Shown here: positions 6,436 to 15,207 of the stretch, one piece after another | Numbering within the stretch: position 1 is the stretch's first letter | Layout of the letters: every line of letters starts with the position of its first letter | Source of the DNA: an uncultured Pelagibacteraceae bacterium | GTDB taxonomy: Bacteria; Pseudomonadota; Alphaproteobacteria; Pelagibacterales; Pelagibacteraceae | DNA: 33,383 nt | Direction: 5' to 3' | NCBI GenBank assembly: GCA_902540785.1 | Contig: CACBOA010000008.1 | Span: 1-33,383 of the forward strand | Made by a program: the position numbers and the translations under genes | The notes under the pieces: generated by a model | Seen by the model: only the letters and a program-made list of their open reading frames with translations | Told to the model about the DNA's origin: nothing | The model's database searches: none

Positions 6436-7596
6436 TTACCTTTTAAACTTATTAATTAAAATTTTTATAATTATAAAAGGAAATTTAACTAAATTTTCCA
6501 AAATAATTGGTATTTGAGATAATTTATTTTTATTAAGATTAAGTAATAATGCTTCACAAATTTCTTTAACGTAGACTAATAAATTTGATCGTTTTGAAAT
6601 ATTTCTAATTTTCTGGTTAAAAAAAACTCTGATATACCAATAAGGCATAGTGTAAGTTATGTTATTTTTATGAACAACTTTTTTTATAATTTTTTGTAAA
6701 ATATTTCTAAAATACTCATGATCTTCATATTCAAAACATTTTTTAACAAATATATCTTTTTTCGTCTTATATTGATCTTCATCATTTAAAAAAAATTTAC
6801 ATAGTTTTAAAAGTTCCTGTTTATTATTAAAAGTTGGTAGATCCTGATCAAATAAAATTTGATTTGCCGGTGAAAATTCTGATAAGCACAATGAATTACA
6901 TAAACCAACCATTATTGGTCTACCTTTAAATGAAAAAAAATTATGAGGGATTGTAGGGTGTGAGTAAAATTTGTTTTTGTTACCTGTATTTGAAAAATTT
7001 AATACGATTTTTGACTGAGATATAAATTTGCTCAGATTATCCCAATTATAATCAGGTGGAATGTTATAGCCCATAAGATTTACATTTATATTATTTTCAT
7101 TTAGATATTTTAAATATTCATCTCTTGTTGATTTTTTGGCACCAAAAAAAGAAATATCATATTTTTTTTTTGTATCGATTTTTTTGAATAGATTTTTGTT
7201 TGCCTCTAATGGAACAAAATAACTATCAAATCCTTTTTCCAAATATCTATAATTAGAAATTGGACACGCTGTAAAAATAAAGTTAAATGCTTTGGCAGAA
7301 ATAAAATTGACTTCATGCATATCATAATCATCAGTTAGAAATAAAATTTTTTTGTTACAATTTATTTTTGAAATAAAATCATAATTAATCAACGATAAGT
7401 AGTCACCTTCTGCAACTAAATAATTTATTTTATCCTTATATATTAAATTGTTTATTTCTTTAATAATATTTTTTTCTGGCTTATTTAAATTTTCGTTTAA
7501 ATAAAAGTTAATTACCTCGAATTCTATTTTAAATTTATAATTAAGAACCTCTGAATAGAAACCATTAGTTTTATTGATTATAATTATTTTTTCCAT
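6436..7596 (-). CDS. Glycosyltransferase, CgeB-like (GT-B type)
   Basis: About 386 residues, starting at the Met of MEKIIIINKTNG. An in-frame ATG at 7614 would add six residues but lies inside the gmhA coding region. The pattern LFLTDDYDMHEVNFI..., then TACPISNYRYLEKGFDSYFVPLEAN, DISFFGAKKSTRDEYLKYL and a C-terminal half with KGRPIMVGLCNSL, resembles CgeB/Glyco_trans_1_2 glycosyltransferases that use a nucleotide-sugar donor at the cytoplasmic face. Family similarity is only moderate, so the fold call is probable and donor and acceptor are unknown. The C-terminal ~80 residues are basic and hydrophobic, which may help membrane association. It sits between gmhA and hddC-gmhB, so it may transfer the heptose made here. 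Confidence 0.6.
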   Translation of the reverse strand: MEKIIIINKTNGFYSEVLNYKFKIEFEVINFYLNENLNKPEKNIIKEINNLIYKDKINYLVAEGDYLSLINYDFISKINCNKKILFLTDDYDMHEVNFISAKAFNFIFTACPISNYRYLEKGFDSYFVPLEANKNLFKKIDTKKKYDISFFGAKKSTRDEYLKYLNENNINVNLMGYNIPPDYNWDNLSKFISQSKIVLNFSNTGNKNKFYSHPTIPHNFFSFKGRPIMVGLCNSLCLSEFSPANQILFDQDLPTFNNKQELLKLCKFFLNDEDQYKTKKDIFVKKCFEYEDHEYFRNILQKIIKKVVHKNNITYTMPYWYIRVFFNQKIRNISKRSNLLVYVKEICEALLLNLNKNKLSQIPIILENLVKFPFIIIKILINKFKR

Positions 7597-7600
7597 AAAA

Positions 7601-8209
7601 CTATTTAGATGCAAAAGTCTCTAAATAATCACAAAGTATTTGCCCTAAAAATATTTCAATTACTTGAATTTGAGAAGTGGTTTTAGATGGTATCAATATT
7701 AAATTCTTAGTATATCGCTTTAATTTCCCACCATTGTTCCCCGAAAAAGCATGAAAATTTATCCCCATTTTTTTTGAAAGTTTAGCAGCTTCAATTAAAT
7801 TTTGACTATTTCCTGAGGTAGTGATTGCTAAACATAAATCTCCCTTATTTCCTAATGCTTCAAGCTGTCTTGAAAATATATACTTGAATCCAAAATCATT
7901 TCCAATTGCAGTGAGTGCAGATGTATCTGTTGCTAGTGAAATTGCTGATATCGCTTTTCTATTTTTTTTATATCTTACTGTAAGTTCAGTAGCTAAATGT
8001 TGAGCATCAGATGCACTACCTCCATTTCCAAAAAAAATAATTTTTTTTCTATTTTTAATTGCCTTTTGAGCCTGATTACATAAATTCAAAAATGAGGGTA
8101 AATTAATAAAATTTAGTTTGTTTAATAAGTTTAAAACTCCTTTTTTCTCATTATTGAAAATTTTGTAAAGTTTAGTATTTTTTGGCATTGAATTATTTTG
8201 ATTAGACAT
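7601..8209 (-). CDS. gmhA: Sedoheptulose 7-phosphate isomerase (phosphoheptose isomerase)
   Basis: A 202-residue SIS-domain protein. FGNGGSASDAQHLATEL (60-76), SALTAIGNDFGF (98-109) and TTSGNSQNLIEAAK (130-143) are strongly GmhA-like. GmhA converts sedoheptulose 7-phosphate to D-glycero-D-manno-heptose 7-phosphate, the first committed step to heptose in the outer polysaccharide. The usual zinc ligands map to H71, E75, Q182 and a fourth position. That position is His in E. coli GmhA (H180) but Gln190 here (LGQILCD). DiaA is the main alternative SIS family, but the flanking heptose genes favour GmhA. It is first in a minus-strand operon with the glycosyltransferase and hddC-gmhB. A second in-frame ATG at codon 8 is possible, but the first is kept. 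Confidence 0.85.
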   Translation of the reverse strand: MSNQNNSMPKNTKLYKIFNNEKKGVLNLLNKLNFINLPSFLNLCNQAQKAIKNRKKIIFFGNGGSASDAQHLATELTVRYKKNRKAISAISLATDTSALTAIGNDFGFKYIFSRQLEALGNKGDLCLAITTSGNSQNLIEAAKLSKKMGINFHAFSGNNGGKLKRYTKNLILIPSKTTSQIQVIEIFLGQILCDYLETFASK

Positions 8210-8256
8210 TGCTTAACATACATTTTTATACTTATTTATTTATTTTTATAGAGAAA

Positions 8257-8286
8257 TTTATGCTTCTAATTAATTTGATTTATCAA
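8257..8286 (-). promoter_or_regulatory. Candidate sigma70 promoter of the gmhA operon
   Basis: On the minus strand TTGATA (8286-8281) and CATAAA (8262-8257) are separated by 18 bases, 48 bases before the gmhA start at 8209. The -35 matches five of six consensus bases and the -10 four of six. In AT-rich DNA this is suggestive only. Confidence 0.3.
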
Positions 8287-8290
8287 CGAT

Positions 8291-8296
8291 TATAAT
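8291..8296 (+). promoter_or_regulatory. Candidate -10 box for the tRNA-Val/tRNA-Asp unit
   Basis: A perfect TATAAT lies 19 bases before the mature 5' end of tRNA-Val, which suits a start near 8303. TTGATT at 8275-8280 is too close (10 bases) to be its -35, so no good -35 is assigned. Confidence 0.4.
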
Positions 8297-8315
8297 GTAC
8301 TAAACAAGCGTTTTG

Positions 8316-8391
8316 GGGCGGTTAGCTCAGTTGGTAGAGCATCTCGTTTACACCGAGGGGGTCAAAGGTTCGAGTCCTTTACTGCCCACCA
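8316..8391 (+). tRNA. tRNA-Val (anticodon UAC)
   Basis: A 76-base cloverleaf. The acceptor stem GGGCGGT pairs with ACTGCCC (8381-8387) with one G-U pair. The D arm is GCTC/GAGC, the anticodon stem TCTCG/CGAGG holds loop TTTACAC with anticodon TAC, and the T arm contains GGTTCGAGTCC. Discriminator A and a genome-encoded CCA end at 8391. It is followed 15 bases later by tRNA-Asp, probably in one transcript. Confidence 0.96.
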
Positions 8392-8406
8392 AAATGTATC
8401 ATAAGT

Positions 8407-8483
8407 GGGGGTGTAGCTCAGTTGGTTAGAGCGATCGCCTGTCACGCGATAGGTCGAGGGTTCGAGTCCCTTCACTCCCGCCA
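8407..8483 (+). tRNA. tRNA-Asp (anticodon GUC)
   Basis: A 77-base cloverleaf. The acceptor GGGGGTG pairs with CACTCCC (8473-8479) with one G-U pair. The anticodon stem ATCGC/GCGAT holds loop CTGTCAC with anticodon GTC. The T arm contains GGGTTCGAGTCCC, discriminator G is at 8480 and CCA is encoded at 8481-8483. It lies between tRNA-Val and the nuo promoter region. Confidence 0.96.
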
Positions 8484-8500
8484 CTTAAACAAATTAATAC

Positions 8501-8515
8501 TGATAATCGTTATCA
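8501..8515. promoter_or_regulatory. Iron-responsive-type operator candidate upstream of nuoA
   Basis: TGATAATCGTTATCA is a near-perfect 7-1-7 inverted repeat (one mismatched pair). It fits both the Fur-box half-site layout (TGATAAT-n-ATTATCA) and the alphaproteobacterial RirA-type pattern TGA-N9-TCA. It sits 75 bases before nuoA and overlaps the candidate -35 box at 8510-8515, where a bound repressor would block transcription. Complex I needs many iron-sulfur clusters, so iron control would make sense. Which regulator binds, if any, is unknown. Confidence 0.4.
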
Positions 8516-8539
8516 TTTAGACCATATTTTCTAAATAAT
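8510..8539 (+). promoter_or_regulatory. Candidate promoter of the nuo operon
   Basis: TTATCA (8510-8515, four of six -35 bases) and AATAAT (8534-8539, five of six -10 bases) are 18 bases apart, giving a start near 8546 and a leader of about 44 bases. It is the best pair in the 106-base gap after tRNA-Asp; read-through from the tRNA promoter is also possible. Confidence 0.35.
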
Positions 8540-8589
8540 GTGACCTAACACCACTTCATCTACTCACAAAAAATGATATATATTCCCTC

Positions 8590-8958
8590 ATGACTGCGGA
8601 ATTTTTAAATGATTATTTACCTATAATTTTATTTTTAGTAATTGCACTTGGTTTGAGTTGTGCATTTATAGTAATCAATTTTATATTATCTCCAAAAAAC
8701 CCAGATCCTGAAAAACTTTCGGCTTATGAGTGTGGATTTGAACCTTTTCAAGATTCAAGAATGGAATTTGACGTACGTTTTTATTTAGTTGCAATACTCT
8801 TTATAATTTTTGATTTAGAAATTGCATTTCTTTTCCCGTGGGCAATATCGCTAGGTAATATTGGTTTATTAGGTTTTACATCAATGATGATTTTTTTATT
8901 CATATTAACTATTGGTTTTATTTATGAATGGAAAAAAGGTGCATTAGACTGGGAATAA
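8590..8958 (+). CDS. nuoA: NADH-quinone oxidoreductase subunit A
   Basis: A 122-residue membrane subunit of complex I, of normal length. Three hydrophobic helices lie at about 9-31, 63-84 and 91-113. The loop between the first two carries the conserved [10 protein letters not shown] segment (43-52), which lies near the quinone-entry region in complex I structures. NuoA helps join the membrane arm to the peripheral arm in the cytoplasmic membrane. It is the first gene of a complete nuoA-N set and follows a 106-base gap with promoter and operator candidates. No Shine-Dalgarno sequence precedes the ATG. Confidence 0.95.
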   Translation: MTAEFLNDYLPIILFLVIALGLSCAFIVINFILSPKNPDPEKLSAYECGFEPFQDSRMEFDVRFYLVAILFIIFDLEIAFLFPWAISLGNIGLLGFTSMMIFLFILTIGFIYEWKKGALDWE

Positions 8959-8970
8959 TATTTTTATCAA

Positions 8971-9486
8971 ATGAATAATAAGTTAGATCAAGTACCCGAG
9001 GAATTCAAACAACTTGCTAAAGATTTTAGCGATAATGGATTTATAACTACTTCATTAGAAAATTTAGTAAACTGGTCAAGATCTGGATCATTGCATTGGA
9101 TGACATTTGGTTTAGCTTGCTGTGCTGTTGAAATGATGCAGACTGCAATGCCAAGATATGATCTTGAAAGATTTGGAGCAGCCCCAAGAGGATCACCTAG
9201 ACAGTCCGATGTTATGATTGTAGCAGGAACGTTAACAAATAAAATGGCTCCAGCACTAAGAAAAGTATATGATCAAATGCCAGAACCACGATATGTGATA
9301 TCGATGGGTAGTTGCGCAAATGGCGGTGGTTATTATCATTACTCATACTCAGTTGTTAGAGGTTGTGATCGCATTGTACCAGTTGACGTTTATGTACCAG
9401 GCTGCCCACCTTCTGCAGAAGCACTGTTATATGGGATAATGCAATTACAAAAAAAAATTAGAAATAAAGGGTCTTTTAATAGATAA
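8971..9486 (+). CDS. nuoB: NADH-quinone oxidoreductase subunit B
   Basis: A 171-residue peripheral-arm subunit that binds the terminal [4Fe-4S] cluster N2, the direct electron donor to quinone. The ligands are visible as the adjacent pair C50-C51 in FGLACCAVE, then C115 in MGSCANGGG and C145 in [24 protein letters not shown] (67-81) is also typical. Length is normal. The 12-base gap after nuoA is the largest between genes in the whole nuo-to-dnaE run. The start is supported by the usual short N-terminal extension before the GFITTSLE region. Confidence 0.97.
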   Translation: MNNKLDQVPEEFKQLAKDFSDNGFITTSLENLVNWSRSGSLHWMTFGLACCAVEMMQTAMPRYDLERFGAAPRGSPRQSDVMIVAGTLTNKMAPALRKVYDQMPEPRYVISMGSCANGGGYYHYSYSVVRGCDRIVPVDVYVPGCPPSAEALLYGIMQLQKKIRNKGSFNR

Positions 9487-9487
9487 G

Positions 9488-10093
9488 ATGAGAAATTTAA
9501 TTGATTTAGAAAAAAAAATTAATTCAGAACTAACTACAAAAATAAATAAGACGAAAATTAGGCATAACCAAATTTATATTGAAATCGATAAAGAAGATTT
9601 GATTGATGTTTTACTTTTCATTAAGACTAATAAAGATACAAAATTTAGACAATTAATAGATATAACAGTAGTAGATTACCCAGAGGAATCACAAAGATTT
9701 AAGATTGTATATTTGCTTTTAAGCCATGAGTTTAATCAAAGATTAATTATAAGTTATTTTATAAATGAAAATGAGGTTATTTCCTCTATAACATCTATTT
9801 TTCCTTCAGCAAACTGGATGGAAAGAGAAGTTTTTGATATGTATGGAGTAAATTTCAAAGATCATCCTGATTTAAGAAGAATACTTACAGATTATGGTTT
9901 TGAAGGTCATCCCTTAAGAAAAGATTTTCCTTTAACTGGTCATATAGAGTCGAGGTATAGTGAGGAACAAAAAAAAGTAATAAACGAGCCAGTAAAGCTA
10001 GAGCAAAATTATAGAAACTTTGACTACGAAAGTCCATGGGAGGGAACAAAATATATCAAAGAACAGACAAAGACAGATGACAAAAAAAATTAA
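9488..10093 (+). CDS. nuoC: NADH-quinone oxidoreductase subunit C
   Basis: A 201-residue peripheral subunit (30-kDa family). The signature lies in residues 111-149: [19 protein letters not shown], and [11 protein letters not shown]. It stabilises the quinone-reducing module together with NuoB and NuoD. NuoC is a separate protein here, not fused to NuoD as in E. coli, which is the usual alphaproteobacterial arrangement. It begins one base after nuoB and its 3' end overlaps nuoD by 17 bases. A run of 9 A occurs near its start (9510-9518), in frame. Confidence 0.95.
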   Translation: MRNLIDLEKKINSELTTKINKTKIRHNQIYIEIDKEDLIDVLLFIKTNKDTKFRQLIDITVVDYPEESQRFKIVYLLLSHEFNQRLIISYFINENEVISSITSIFPSANWMEREVFDMYGVNFKDHPDLRRILTDYGFEGHPLRKDFPLTGHIESRYSEEQKKVINEPVKLEQNYRNFDYESPWEGTKYIKEQTKTDDKKN

Positions 10094-11252
10094 AAATTTG
10101 AATCTAAATTTTGGTCCTCAGCATCCAGCGGCTCATGGTGTATTAAGACTTATACTTGAGTTAGATGGTGAAGTAGTAGAAAAAGCTGATCCACATATTG
10201 GATTATTACATAGAGGAACTGAAAAACTCATAGAAAATAAAACTTATATGCAAGCTGTACCATATTTTGATCGTCTCGATTATGTTGCTCCAATGAATCA
10301 AGAACATGCTTTTGCATTAGCAGTTGAAAAAATCTTAGGAATTGATGTGCCTATAAGAGCCCAATATATAAGAGTAATGTTTTGTGAGATTGGTAGAATT
10401 TTAAGTCATATTCTAAATGTTACAACTCAGGCATTAGATGTTGGTGCTTTAACTCCATCTCTATGGGGATTCGAAGAAAGAGAAACTTTAATGACATTTT
10501 ATGAGCGAGCTTCTGGATCTAGATTACATGCAAATTATTTTAGAGCTGGGGGTGTACATCAAGATTTACCAGTCGGATTAGAGAGGGACATCTTAAAGTT
10601 TTGTGAAACTTTCCCAAAAGTCATTGATGATTTAGAAAACCTATTGACTGATAATAGAATATTTAAACAAAGAAATGTTGATATTGGAGTCGTAACAAAA
10701 GAGGATGCTCTTGATTACTCATTTAGTGGCGTAATGATAAGGGGCTCAGGCGTTCCATGGGATTTAAGAAAATCACAACCATACGATTGTTATGATCAAT
10801 TAGAGTTTAAAATACCTGTTGGTAAGAATGGAGATTGCTACGATCGATATTTGTGCCGAATAGAAGAAATGAAAGAAAGTGTTTTTATAATTAAACAATG
10901 TTTAGCAAAGATGGAAAAAGGTCCAATTAAAACTTTTGATGGTAAAATTTCACCACCATCAAAAAAAGAGATTAAGCAATCAATGGAAGCTTTAATACAT
11001 CATTTTAAATTGTTTACAGAGGGATATAGGGTTCCCGAAGATGAAATATATACAGCAGTAGAAGCTCCAAAAGGTGAGTTTGGGGTATACCTGATTTCTG
11101 ATGGTTCGAGCAAACCTTACAAATGTAAAATTAGAGCGCCAGGATTTTCACATCTTCAATCGATGGATTATTTAATAAAAGGTCATATGTTGGCTGATGT
11201 ACCAGCTGTGCTTGGATCTTTAGACATAGTTTTTGGTGAGGTTGATAGATGA
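10077..11252 (+). CDS. nuoD: NADH-quinone oxidoreductase subunit D
   Basis: A 391-residue 49-kDa-family subunit that forms the quinone pocket with NuoB and NuoH. The N-terminus [13 protein letters not shown] holds the quinone-site histidine loop. RLDYV has Y69 aligned with the quinone-binding tyrosine known from Thermus complex I, and [20 protein letters not shown] is a family signature. The frame stays open upstream to an ATG at 10020, but homologous sequence begins with the NFGPQHP region, so the ATG at 10077 is chosen. This leaves a 17-base overlap with nuoC. The stop overlaps the nuoE start (ATGA). Confidence 0.96.
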   Translation: MTKKIKNLNLNFGPQHPAAHGVLRLILELDGEVVEKADPHIGLLHRGTEKLIENKTYMQAVPYFDRLDYVAPMNQEHAFALAVEKILGIDVPIRAQYIRVMFCEIGRILSHILNVTTQALDVGALTPSLWGFEERETLMTFYERASGSRLHANYFRAGGVHQDLPVGLERDILKFCETFPKVIDDLENLLTDNRIFKQRNVDIGVVTKEDALDYSFSGVMIRGSGVPWDLRKSQPYDCYDQLEFKIPVGKNGDCYDRYLCRIEEMKESVFIIKQCLAKMEKGPIKTFDGKISPPSKKEIKQSMEALIHHFKLFTEGYRVPEDEIYTAVEAPKGEFGVYLISDGSSKPYKCKIRAPGFSHLQSMDYLIKGHMLADVPAVLGSLDIVFGEVDR

Positions 11253-11857
11253 GTTTAAAAAGACCTTCAAAAGAACAACCTGAAAGCTTCGAATTTAATT
11301 CTTCGTCTTTAGATGCTGCAAATAAGATTATTGCCAAATATCCAAAGGGTAAACAACAAAGTGCTGTGATGGCTTTACTCTATATAGCACAAAGACAAAA
11401 TAATAATTGGATACCTCTTGCTGCCATGAAATACATAGCAAAAATTTTAGACATGCCTTATATAAAAGTCTATGAGGTTGCAACATTTTACAGTATGTAT
11501 AATTTATCACCGGTTGGTAAATATTTTGTTCAAGTATGTACAACAACTCCTTGTATGATAAGGGGAGCAAATAAATTAGTAGAGGCATGTAAAGAAAAGA
11601 TATCTGAAAATGAGTCTGAGCTTTCACCAGATAAAAACTGTTCTTGGATGGAAGTTGAGTGTTTGGGTGCTTGTGTTAATGCACCAATGATGCAAATTAA
11701 CGATGAGTATTATGAAGATTTAAATAAAGAAAAAACACTAGAGATTTTAGATACGATTTTAAAAGGCGACACACCAAAGCCTGGATCATACAGAGGAAGA
11801 GTGAACAATGAGCCAGAAAATAATAGAAAAACTCTAATGGAATTTAAAAATGCTTAA
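11249..11857 (+). CDS. nuoE: NADH-quinone oxidoreductase subunit E
   Basis: A 202-residue 24-kDa-family subunit of the NADH-oxidising module, which binds the off-path [2Fe-2S] cluster N1a in a thioredoxin-like domain. The ligands are C97 and C102 (QVCTTTPC) and C138 and C142 (VECLGAC). The N-terminal helical bundle includes [17 protein letters not shown] and [11 protein letters not shown]. The C-terminal tail [12 protein letters not shown] is usual in alphaproteobacteria. The start overlaps the nuoD stop by 4 bases, and its last 8 bases overlap nuoF. Confidence 0.96.
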   Translation: MSLKRPSKEQPESFEFNSSSLDAANKIIAKYPKGKQQSAVMALLYIAQRQNNNWIPLAAMKYIAKILDMPYIKVYEVATFYSMYNLSPVGKYFVQVCTTTPCMIRGANKLVEACKEKISENESELSPDKNCSWMEVECLGACVNAPMMQINDEYYEDLNKEKTLEILDTILKGDTPKPGSYRGRVNNEPENNRKTLMEFKNA

Positions 11858-13178
11858 GGATAAAGATAGAATTTTTCAAAACTTATATAACGATTTGGGT
11901 TCTGATATAATTTCAGCTCAAAAAAGGGGAGACTGGATTAATACTAAAGAAATTATAAGTAAAGGAAGAGATTGGATCATTAATGAGGTTAAAGAGTCTC
12001 AACTAAGAGGAAGAGGTGGTGCGGGATTTCCAACAGGTTTAAAATGGTCCTTTGCACCCAAGGAAGTTGGATCACGGCCACATTATTTAGTGATTAATGC
12101 TGATGAGTCAGAACCAGGAACTTGTAAGGATAGAGATATTTTAAGATTTGAACCGCACAAATTAATTGAAGGTTGTTTGATTGCATCCTATGCAGTTCAA
12201 GCACATGTTTGCTATATTTATATTAGAGGAGAATATTTTCTTGATGGACAAAAACTTCAAGCTGCTATTGATGATGCTTATGAAAAGAAATTGATTGGAA
12301 AAAATGCTTCTGGAACTGGATGGGATCTTGACATCTATATTCATTATGGTGCAGGAGCTTATATTTGTGGTGAAGAGACTGCACTACTAGAAAGCATTGA
12401 AGGAAACAAAGGTCAGCCAAGATTAAAGCCACCTTTCCCTGCATTAATAGGACTTTATGGTTGCCCAACAATAATTAACAATGTTGAAACAATAGCTGTA
12501 GTTCCTACAATACTTAGAAGAGGTGGAAAATGGTTTGCATCGTTAGGAAGAGAAAAAAATACAGGTACAAAAATTTTCTGTATATCTGGAAACGTTAATT
12601 CTCCATGTAATGTTGAAGAGGAAATGAATATTTCTCTTAAGGAATTGATAGAAGTACATGCTGGTGGTGTAGTTGGAGGATGGGATAATTTACAAGCAGT
12701 AATACCAGGTGGGTCATCAATGCCTCTTATACCTAAAGATAAATGTGAAACTTTGACAATGGATTTTGACTCTTTAGTGGCTGAAAAAAGTGGATTAGGA
12801 ACTGCAGGTGTGGTCGTTATCAATAAGGATCAAGATATTATTAAATGTATGGCCAGAATAGCAAGGTTTTATAAACATGAGAGCTGTGGCCAGTGTACAC
12901 CATGTAGAGAGGGATCTGGCTGGATGTGGAGAATGCTAGAAAGAATGGCAAACGGAGAGGCATCAAAAGATGAAATAGAAATGTTAGGTGATGTAACAAA
13001 ACAAATAGAGGGACATACTATATGTGCTTTTGGTGAAGGTTCTTCATGGCCAGTTCAAGGGTTACTAAGACATTTTAAAGATGAAATTAAGAAGAGAAAT
13101 AAATTTGACCCAATTGTAAAAGAAAACAAAAACATTCCTTATTTGGTCGATCAACATTTACTGGATAAAAATGCTTAA
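11850..13178 (+). CDS. nuoF: NADH-quinone oxidoreductase subunit F (NADH- and FMN-binding)
   Basis: A 442-residue 51-kDa-family subunit, the site of NADH oxidation. It holds FMN and the [4Fe-4S] cluster N3. The FMN/NADH loop [15 protein letters not shown] is at 52-66. [15 protein letters not shown] (171-185) is a conserved NADH-site segment, and the N3 ligands are C346, C349, C352 ([11 protein letters not shown]) and C392 (HTICAFGE). Length and all key residues are intact. It overlaps nuoE by 8 bases at the start and nuoG by 8 bases at the end, and both junctions share the 12-base sequence AAAAATGCTTAA. Confidence 0.97.
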   Translation: MLKDKDRIFQNLYNDLGSDIISAQKRGDWINTKEIISKGRDWIINEVKESQLRGRGGAGFPTGLKWSFAPKEVGSRPHYLVINADESEPGTCKDRDILRFEPHKLIEGCLIASYAVQAHVCYIYIRGEYFLDGQKLQAAIDDAYEKKLIGKNASGTGWDLDIYIHYGAGAYICGEETALLESIEGNKGQPRLKPPFPALIGLYGCPTIINNVETIAVVPTILRRGGKWFASLGREKNTGTKIFCISGNVNSPCNVEEEMNISLKELIEVHAGGVVGGWDNLQAVIPGGSSMPLIPKDKCETLTMDFDSLVAEKSGLGTAGVVVINKDQDIIKCMARIARFYKHESCGQCTPCREGSGWMWRMLERMANGEASKDEIEMLGDVTKQIEGHTICAFGEGSSWPVQGLLRHFKDEIKKRNKFDPIVKENKNIPYLVDQHLLDKNA

Positions 13179-15204
13179 ATTAAAAGTAAACGATATAGAA
13201 GTTGAGGTTGAGGAGGGTTTAACTGTTCTTCAGGCTTGTGAAAAAGCTGGCGCTGAAATTCCAAGATTTTGCTATCATGAGAAACTATCAATAGCTGGTA
13301 ACTGTAGAATGTGTTTAGTTGAAATGGAAAAATCACCTAAGCCGGTAGCCTCATGCGCAATGCCAGCAACTGATGGAATGGTTATAAGAACAAATACACC
13401 AAAAATAGAAAAATCAAGAAAAGGTGTAATGGAATTCTTGTTAGCAAATCATCCACTAGACTGTCCAGTTTGTGATCAGGGAGGAGAATGTGATCTTCAG
13501 GATCAATCAATGTTTTATGGTATTGATAAGTCGCGATTTAAGGAAAATAAAAGAGCAGTTCCAGATAAAAATATGGGTCCATTAATAAAGACTCAAATGA
13601 CAAGATGCATTCATTGTACAAGGTGTGTGAGATTCGCAACAGAAATCGCAGGTGTTCCTGAATTAGGTGCTATAGGAAGAGGAGAAGATATGCAGATAAC
13701 AACCTACTTAGAGCAGTCTGTACAATCAGAATTATCAGGAAATGTTATAGATCTTTGTCCGGTTGGAGCGCTTACTTCCAAACCTTATGTTTTTGAAGCA
13801 AGACCATGGGAACTAAAAAAAACTGAAACAATAGATGTGATGGATGCAGTTGGATCTAATATAAGAGTTGATACATATGATTGGGAAGTGAAAAGAATAT
13901 TACCAATAATAAATGAAGACATAAATGAGGAATGGATTTCAGATAAAACAAGATACGCGTGTGATGGGTTATTAAATCAAAGACTAGATACTCCATATAT
14001 AAAATATAATAATAAGTTTGAAAAAGCTACTTGGGATGAAGTTTATAAAATCATTAAATCAAAAATTGAAAATACAGATAACAGAAAAATATGTGGTTTT
14101 GTTGGAGACCTTTCCAATATGGAAGCAAGTTTTATTTTTAAAGAATTTTTAGAAAGAACAATAAATACAAAAAATTATGAGTCTCGATCCATCAAAACTT
14201 TTATTGATAGTTCAAAAAGAGAAAATTACATATTTAATTCAAGAATAAATGGAATTGAGGAAGCAGATTTAATCTTAATGATTGGAACCAATCCGAGATA
14301 TGAAGCAACAATGGTAAATGCAAGAATTAGAAAAGCATTTTTAAATAATAATACAAAAATTATCTCTTTGAATAATGTTGGAGATCTCACTTATCCATAT
14401 GAAAGTTTAGATGGGAATACGCAAACGATAAAAGATATTTTTGATAATGATAACGAATTGTCCAAAAAAATAATTAATTCAAAAAAACCATTAATTATAA
14501 TTGGTGAGTCCTTTCTGAGAATTAGATCTTCTGAATACTTATTAAATTCACTTAAGGATTTTTTGAAAAAAAATGAAAAAATTTCAAATGAGTGGTATCC
14601 ACTTAATGTATTGTCAGTAGATGCGGGAACAGTTGGTAATTTGGATTTAGATATAATTGATAAGGATAATAAATTGCTTGATGAAGTGAAAGAAAACAAA
14701 TTTGAAATTATTTATCTGCTTGGACAGGATAACTTAAATTTTAATAAGAAAAATGAATTTATCATTTATCAAGGTAGTCACGGCGACAGGGGTGCAGAGA
14801 TAGCAGACATTATTTTACCTGGTGCTGCTTACACGGAGCAATCGGGTCATTTTACAAACTTAGAAGGAAAAATTCAAAAAGCTTACAAGGCATCATACCC
14901 ACCTGGTGATGCAAAAGAAGATTGGCAAATAATAAATGACCTTGCAGAAGTAATGAATAATAGGAAGCTTTTTAATGATAAAGAGGAACTCGAAAGTAGT
15001 ATGTTTAATTATTTAAAAATGAAACAAGAGCAAAAAAATTCTGAATTTATCGATAAGATTGAACAAAAAACTTTTGAAAAAGAAAAAATAAAAGTTGAAT
15101 TTAAAGATTACTATTTTTCCAATGTAGTTGCCCGTGCATCAAAAACAATGTTTGAATGTAATAATTCAAAGTTAGTTTTAAAAAAAACAGGGACAGAGGG
15201 ATAA
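13171..15204 (+). CDS. nuoG: NADH-quinone oxidoreductase subunit G
   Basis: A 677-residue 75-kDa-family subunit that carries electrons from NuoF towards NuoB. The N-terminal ferredoxin domain binds N1b through C34, C45, C48 and C62. H94, C98, C101 and C107 bind N5, and C146, C149, C152 and C196 bind N4. The remainder, from about 215, is the molybdopterin-oxidoreductase-like domain, which is structural in complex I. The extra N7 cluster of some bacteria is not evident. Length matches alphaproteobacterial and mitochondrial homologues (about 690) rather than the larger E. coli form. nuoH follows after 3 bases. Confidence 0.97.
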   Translation: MLKLKVNDIEVEVEEGLTVLQACEKAGAEIPRFCYHEKLSIAGNCRMCLVEMEKSPKPVASCAMPATDGMVIRTNTPKIEKSRKGVMEFLLANHPLDCPVCDQGGECDLQDQSMFYGIDKSRFKENKRAVPDKNMGPLIKTQMTRCIHCTRCVRFATEIAGVPELGAIGRGEDMQITTYLEQSVQSELSGNVIDLCPVGALTSKPYVFEARPWELKKTETIDVMDAVGSNIRVDTYDWEVKRILPIINEDINEEWISDKTRYACDGLLNQRLDTPYIKYNNKFEKATWDEVYKIIKSKIENTDNRKICGFVGDLSNMEASFIFKEFLERTINTKNYESRSIKTFIDSSKRENYIFNSRINGIEEADLILMIGTNPRYEATMVNARIRKAFLNNNTKIISLNNVGDLTYPYESLDGNTQTIKDIFDNDNELSKKIINSKKPLIIIGESFLRIRSSEYLLNSLKDFLKKNEKISNEWYPLNVLSVDAGTVGNLDLDIIDKDNKLLDEVKENKFEIIYLLGQDNLNFNKKNEFIIYQGSHGDRGAEIADIILPGAAYTEQSGHFTNLEGKIQKAYKASYPPGDAKEDWQIINDLAEVMNNRKLFNDKEELESSMFNYLKMKQEQKNSEFIDKIEQKTFEKEKIKVEFKDYYFSNVVARASKTMFECNNSKLVLKKTGTEG

Positions 15205-15207
15205 TAA

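Noticed and set aside
7597-7614. Upstream ATG of the CgeB-like glycosyltransferase
   Set aside because: It lies within the gmhA coding end and adds MHLNSF before the natural-looking MEKIII start. It remains possible, but 7596 is preferred.
7821-8003. Plus-strand open frame of 60 codons
   Set aside because: Antisense to the conserved SIS core of gmhA; a shadow frame.
8515-8536. ATTTAG...CTAAAT inverted repeat before nuoA
   Set aside because: Six-base AT-rich arms around a ten-base loop are expected by chance here, and it does not fit an Irr box. The neighbouring TGATAAT palindrome is the better candidate.
10020-10076. Upstream extension of nuoD to an ATG at 10020
   Set aside because: It would overlap nuoC by 74 bases and adds residues not seen in NuoD, whose family begins near the NFGPQHP region. 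The ATG at 10077 fits better.
12455-12823. Minus-strand open frame of 122 codons
   Set aside because: Antisense to nuoF. Its length follows from the codon use of nuoF and the product shows no family motif. The same applies to long minus-strand frames inside dnaE, lolC, nuoG and nuoH.
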